From positions 5,618,501-5,682,500 of the forward strand of contig NZ_CP035952.1 in assembly GCF_004214895.1 (NCBI RefSeq): a stretch of DNA of 64,000 nucleotides, read 5' to 3'. Below, one piece after another: positions 62,631 through 64,000 of the stretch. This DNA is from Pseudomonas tructae (GTDB lineage Bacteria; Pseudomonadota; Gammaproteobacteria; Pseudomonadales; Pseudomonadaceae). A program made the position numbers and the translations under genes. Below the pieces are notes generated by a model. It was not told where the DNA came from and did no database searches. It worked only from the letters and a program-made list of their open reading frames with translations. Within the stretch, counting starts at the first letter, position 1. Every line of letters starts with the position of its first letter.

Positions 62631-63737
62631 TCAGCCCTTGGCGGGCGCCGGTTGCTGCTGGGTCAGGCAATGAATGTTGCCGCCACCCAGAAGCATCTCC
62701 CGCCCGGGGATCATCACCACTTCGTGGTGTGGGAACACGCGCGCCAGAATCGCCCTAGCCTCAGCATCTGCAGGGTCGTCGAAGCTTGGTGCGATGATGC
62801 CGCCATTGACGATCAGGAAGTTGACATAGGAGCCGGCCAGGCGCACCGACGGGTTGCGCTCCTGACTGCCGGCCACCGGATCGACCCCGGCGCACTCTTC
62901 TTCGGTGGCGAACAGCGGCCCCGGAATCGGCATTTTGTGCACGGTAAAGGCACGACCTTTGGCGTCACGGCTGTTTTCCAGCACCTCAAGTGCGGCATGG
63001 CAGCGTGCATAGTTGGGGTCTTGCGGATCATCGGTCCAGGCCAGTAACACTTCGCCTGGGCGAACGTAACAACAGAAGTTGTCAACGTGACCGTCGGTCT
63101 CGTCGTTGTACAGGCCATCCGGCAGCCAGATGATGCTGTCCACCGCCAGGTGATCACGCAGGATCGTTTCGATCTGCTCGCGGTTCAGGTGCGGGTTGCG
63201 GTTGTGGTTGAGCAGGCATTCTTCGGTGGTGATCAGGGTGCCTTCACCGTCGACGTGGATCGAGCCGCCCTCGAGCACGAAGCCTTCGGTGTGGTAGCGC
63301 TGGCAGCGTTCCATCTCCAGCACCTTGCTGGCCAGTTGCTCGTCGCGATTCCATGGCGAGTACAGCCCGCCTTCGAAGCCGCCCCAGGCGTTGAAGCCCC
63401 AGTCGACGCCACGTACTTCACCGCTGTCGTTGATGACGAAGGTCGGGCCGGTATCGCGAACCCAGGCGTCGTCGTTGCTGATTTCCACCACGCGCACGTT
63501 CGGCAGGTCCAGGCGCGCCCGGGCGTTATCGTATTGCGCAGCGGAGACCGCAACGGTCACCGGCTGGAACCGGGCGATGGCCTTGGCCAGGGTCACGTGG
63601 GCTGCCTGCACTGGCTTGCCACCCAGGCGCCAGTTGTCCGGGCGCTCGGGCCAGACCATCCAGACCTGGGTTTGTGGCGCCCATTCGGCAGGCATGTGAA
63701 AGCCGTCGGCGCGCGGGGTACTGGTCAGAGTTTTCAT
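62631..63737 (-). CDS. aguA: Agmatine deiminase
   Basis: 368 residues, the same as P. aeruginosa AguA. It hydrolyses agmatine to N-carbamoylputrescine and ammonia. Guanidino-group-modifying fold motifs: [41 protein letters not shown] and [16 protein letters not shown] with the catalytic His. The nucleophile Cys is at about 357 in [18 protein letters not shown] precedes the ATG. The 20-bp gap to an aguB-like 3' end indicates an original aguBA operon, now broken upstream. Confidence 0.96.
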   Translation of the reverse strand: MKTLTSTPRADGFHMPAEWAPQTQVWMVWPERPDNWRLGGKPVQAAHVTLAKAIARFQPVTVAVSAAQYDNARARLDLPNVRVVEISNDDAWVRDTGPTFVINDSGEVRGVDWGFNAWGGFEGGLYSPWNRDEQLASKVLEMERCQRYHTEGFVLEGGSIHVDGEGTLITTEECLLNHNRNPHLNREQIETILRDHLAVDSIIWLPDGLYNDETDGHVDNFCCYVRPGEVLLAWTDDPQDPNYARCHAALEVLENSRDAKGRAFTVHKMPIPGPLFATEEECAGVDPVAGSQERNPSVRLAGSYVNFLIVNGGIIAPSFDDPADAEARAILARVFPHHEVVMIPGREMLLGGGNIHCLTQQQPAPAKG

Positions 63738-63757
63738 AAAGGATCCTTGCTGAACTG

Positions 63758-63874
63758 TCAGGATTGCAGCGCGCCGTCGAGGGTCTTCAGCGGGTCGTAA
63801 AAATGCGGACGACGGTCACCGAAGGTGCCCCAGGCACTGCGAATGTGCTCAAGTTTATCGAGGTCGAAAGCATG
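63758..63874 (-). pseudogene. aguB: aguB-like 3' remnant (N-carbamoylputrescine amidase C-terminus)
   Basis: About 38 codons remain, reading [20 protein letters not shown] and ending [16 protein letters not shown] before the stop. FDLD...WG.F.DRRP.xY is the C-terminal signature of N-carbamoylputrescine amidase (nitrilase superfamily), the enzyme after AguA. Upstream of about 63874-63890 the same frame stays open but becomes AT-rich and hydrophobic, without nitrilase motifs. The gene body is therefore missing here, replaced by unrelated sequence up to the window edge. The exact junction cannot be placed. Confidence 0.7.
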
Positions 63875-63937
63875 CACCAAGAGAACTTTATATCCGATAA
63901 ATATCGGCTTTAAAAGCGAACAAGTAAAAATCAAACC

Positions 63938-63982
63938 AAAAAAAAGCCGTACACTACGATAATAATCGAGTTATACGGCTTT
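63938..63982 (-). terminator. Rho-independent terminator of a gene beyond the window
   Basis: AAAGCCGTA (63943-63951) pairs with TACGGCTTT (63974-63982) around a 22-nt AT-rich loop; on the minus strand eight T follow. It implies a minus-strand gene to the right of 64000 ending near the edge. The region 63875-64000 holds no other feature I can see and is AT-rich (20 of 60 G/C at 63901-63960). Confidence 0.65.
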
Positions 63983-64000
63983 AACTCAGGTGTTACAGGT

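Noticed and set aside
62496..63047. 183-residue plus-strand frame over the aguA terminator and 3' end
   Set aside because: It crosses a strong bidirectional terminator and is antisense to catalytic AguA sequence.

Overview
The window looks like chromosomal DNA of a Pseudomonas, most likely the P. putida group. The grounds are high G+C with strong third-position G/C bias, REP-type palindromes built on the core GGGGCAAGCCCGCTCC, an OprD-family porin, a TonB siderophore receptor, agmatine deiminase, and an asmA-mutY-yggX-tRNA-Phe block. No plasmid or phage backbone, rRNA or CRISPR array was seen.

Layout. 1-3055: housekeeping genes (end of an AsmA-family gene, mutY, yggX with 4-bp overlaps) and tRNA-Phe. 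3129-6301: a small lipoprotein, a TetR repressor divergent from an HPP-family membrane protein with a twin operator between them, a PPK2 polyphosphate kinase and a conserved protein. 6517-11499: a GabP-type permease facing away from a four-gene polar amino-acid ABC importer. 11545-16116: a methyltransferase, mdtJI, a DUF2975/XRE pair, three small GTG-start lipoproteins (two of them a recent 228-bp tandem duplication) and tRNA-Thr. 16287-17651: a small membrane protein and hldD.

17722-54142 is the core of the window: a complete type VI secretion system (T6SS) with the layout of the P. aeruginosa H1 system. The left arm is on the minus strand: fha, tssJ, tssK, tssL, tssM, tagF, pppA, ppkA, tagT, tagS, tagR, tagQ. 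The right arm is on the plus strand: tssA, tssB, tssC, hcp, tssE, tssF, tssG, clpV, vgrG, an Eag chaperone and a 1460-residue PAAR-Rhs effector with its immunity gene. All 13 core components are present. So is the full threonine-phosphorylation switch: TagQRST at the envelope would feed the PpkA kinase, PpkA and the PppA phosphatase act on Fha, and TagF restrains firing. The arms diverge from a 392-bp AT-rich region with no gene.

Two cargo modules stand out. The Rhs protein ends in an AT-rich, probably exchanged tip resembling EndoU-type RNases, followed by a 4-bp-overlapping immunity gene. At the other end, beyond tagQ, an unrecognised 310-residue protein with a central hydrophobic, glycine-rich stretch lies 2 bp before a four-helix membrane protein. 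This arrangement is expected of a membrane-targeting effector and its immunity protein, and it is the best candidate here for something undescribed.

54220-64000: a secreted LprI-domain protein, a divergent MFS exporter/LysR pair, an OprD-family porin, a DsbA/FrnE-like oxidoreductase, a Fur-box-preceded TonB siderophore receptor, a small protein and aguA. Upstream of aguA only about 38 codons of an aguB-like gene remain before the sequence becomes AT-rich and unrelated up to the window edge, which suggests an insertion or deletion junction there.
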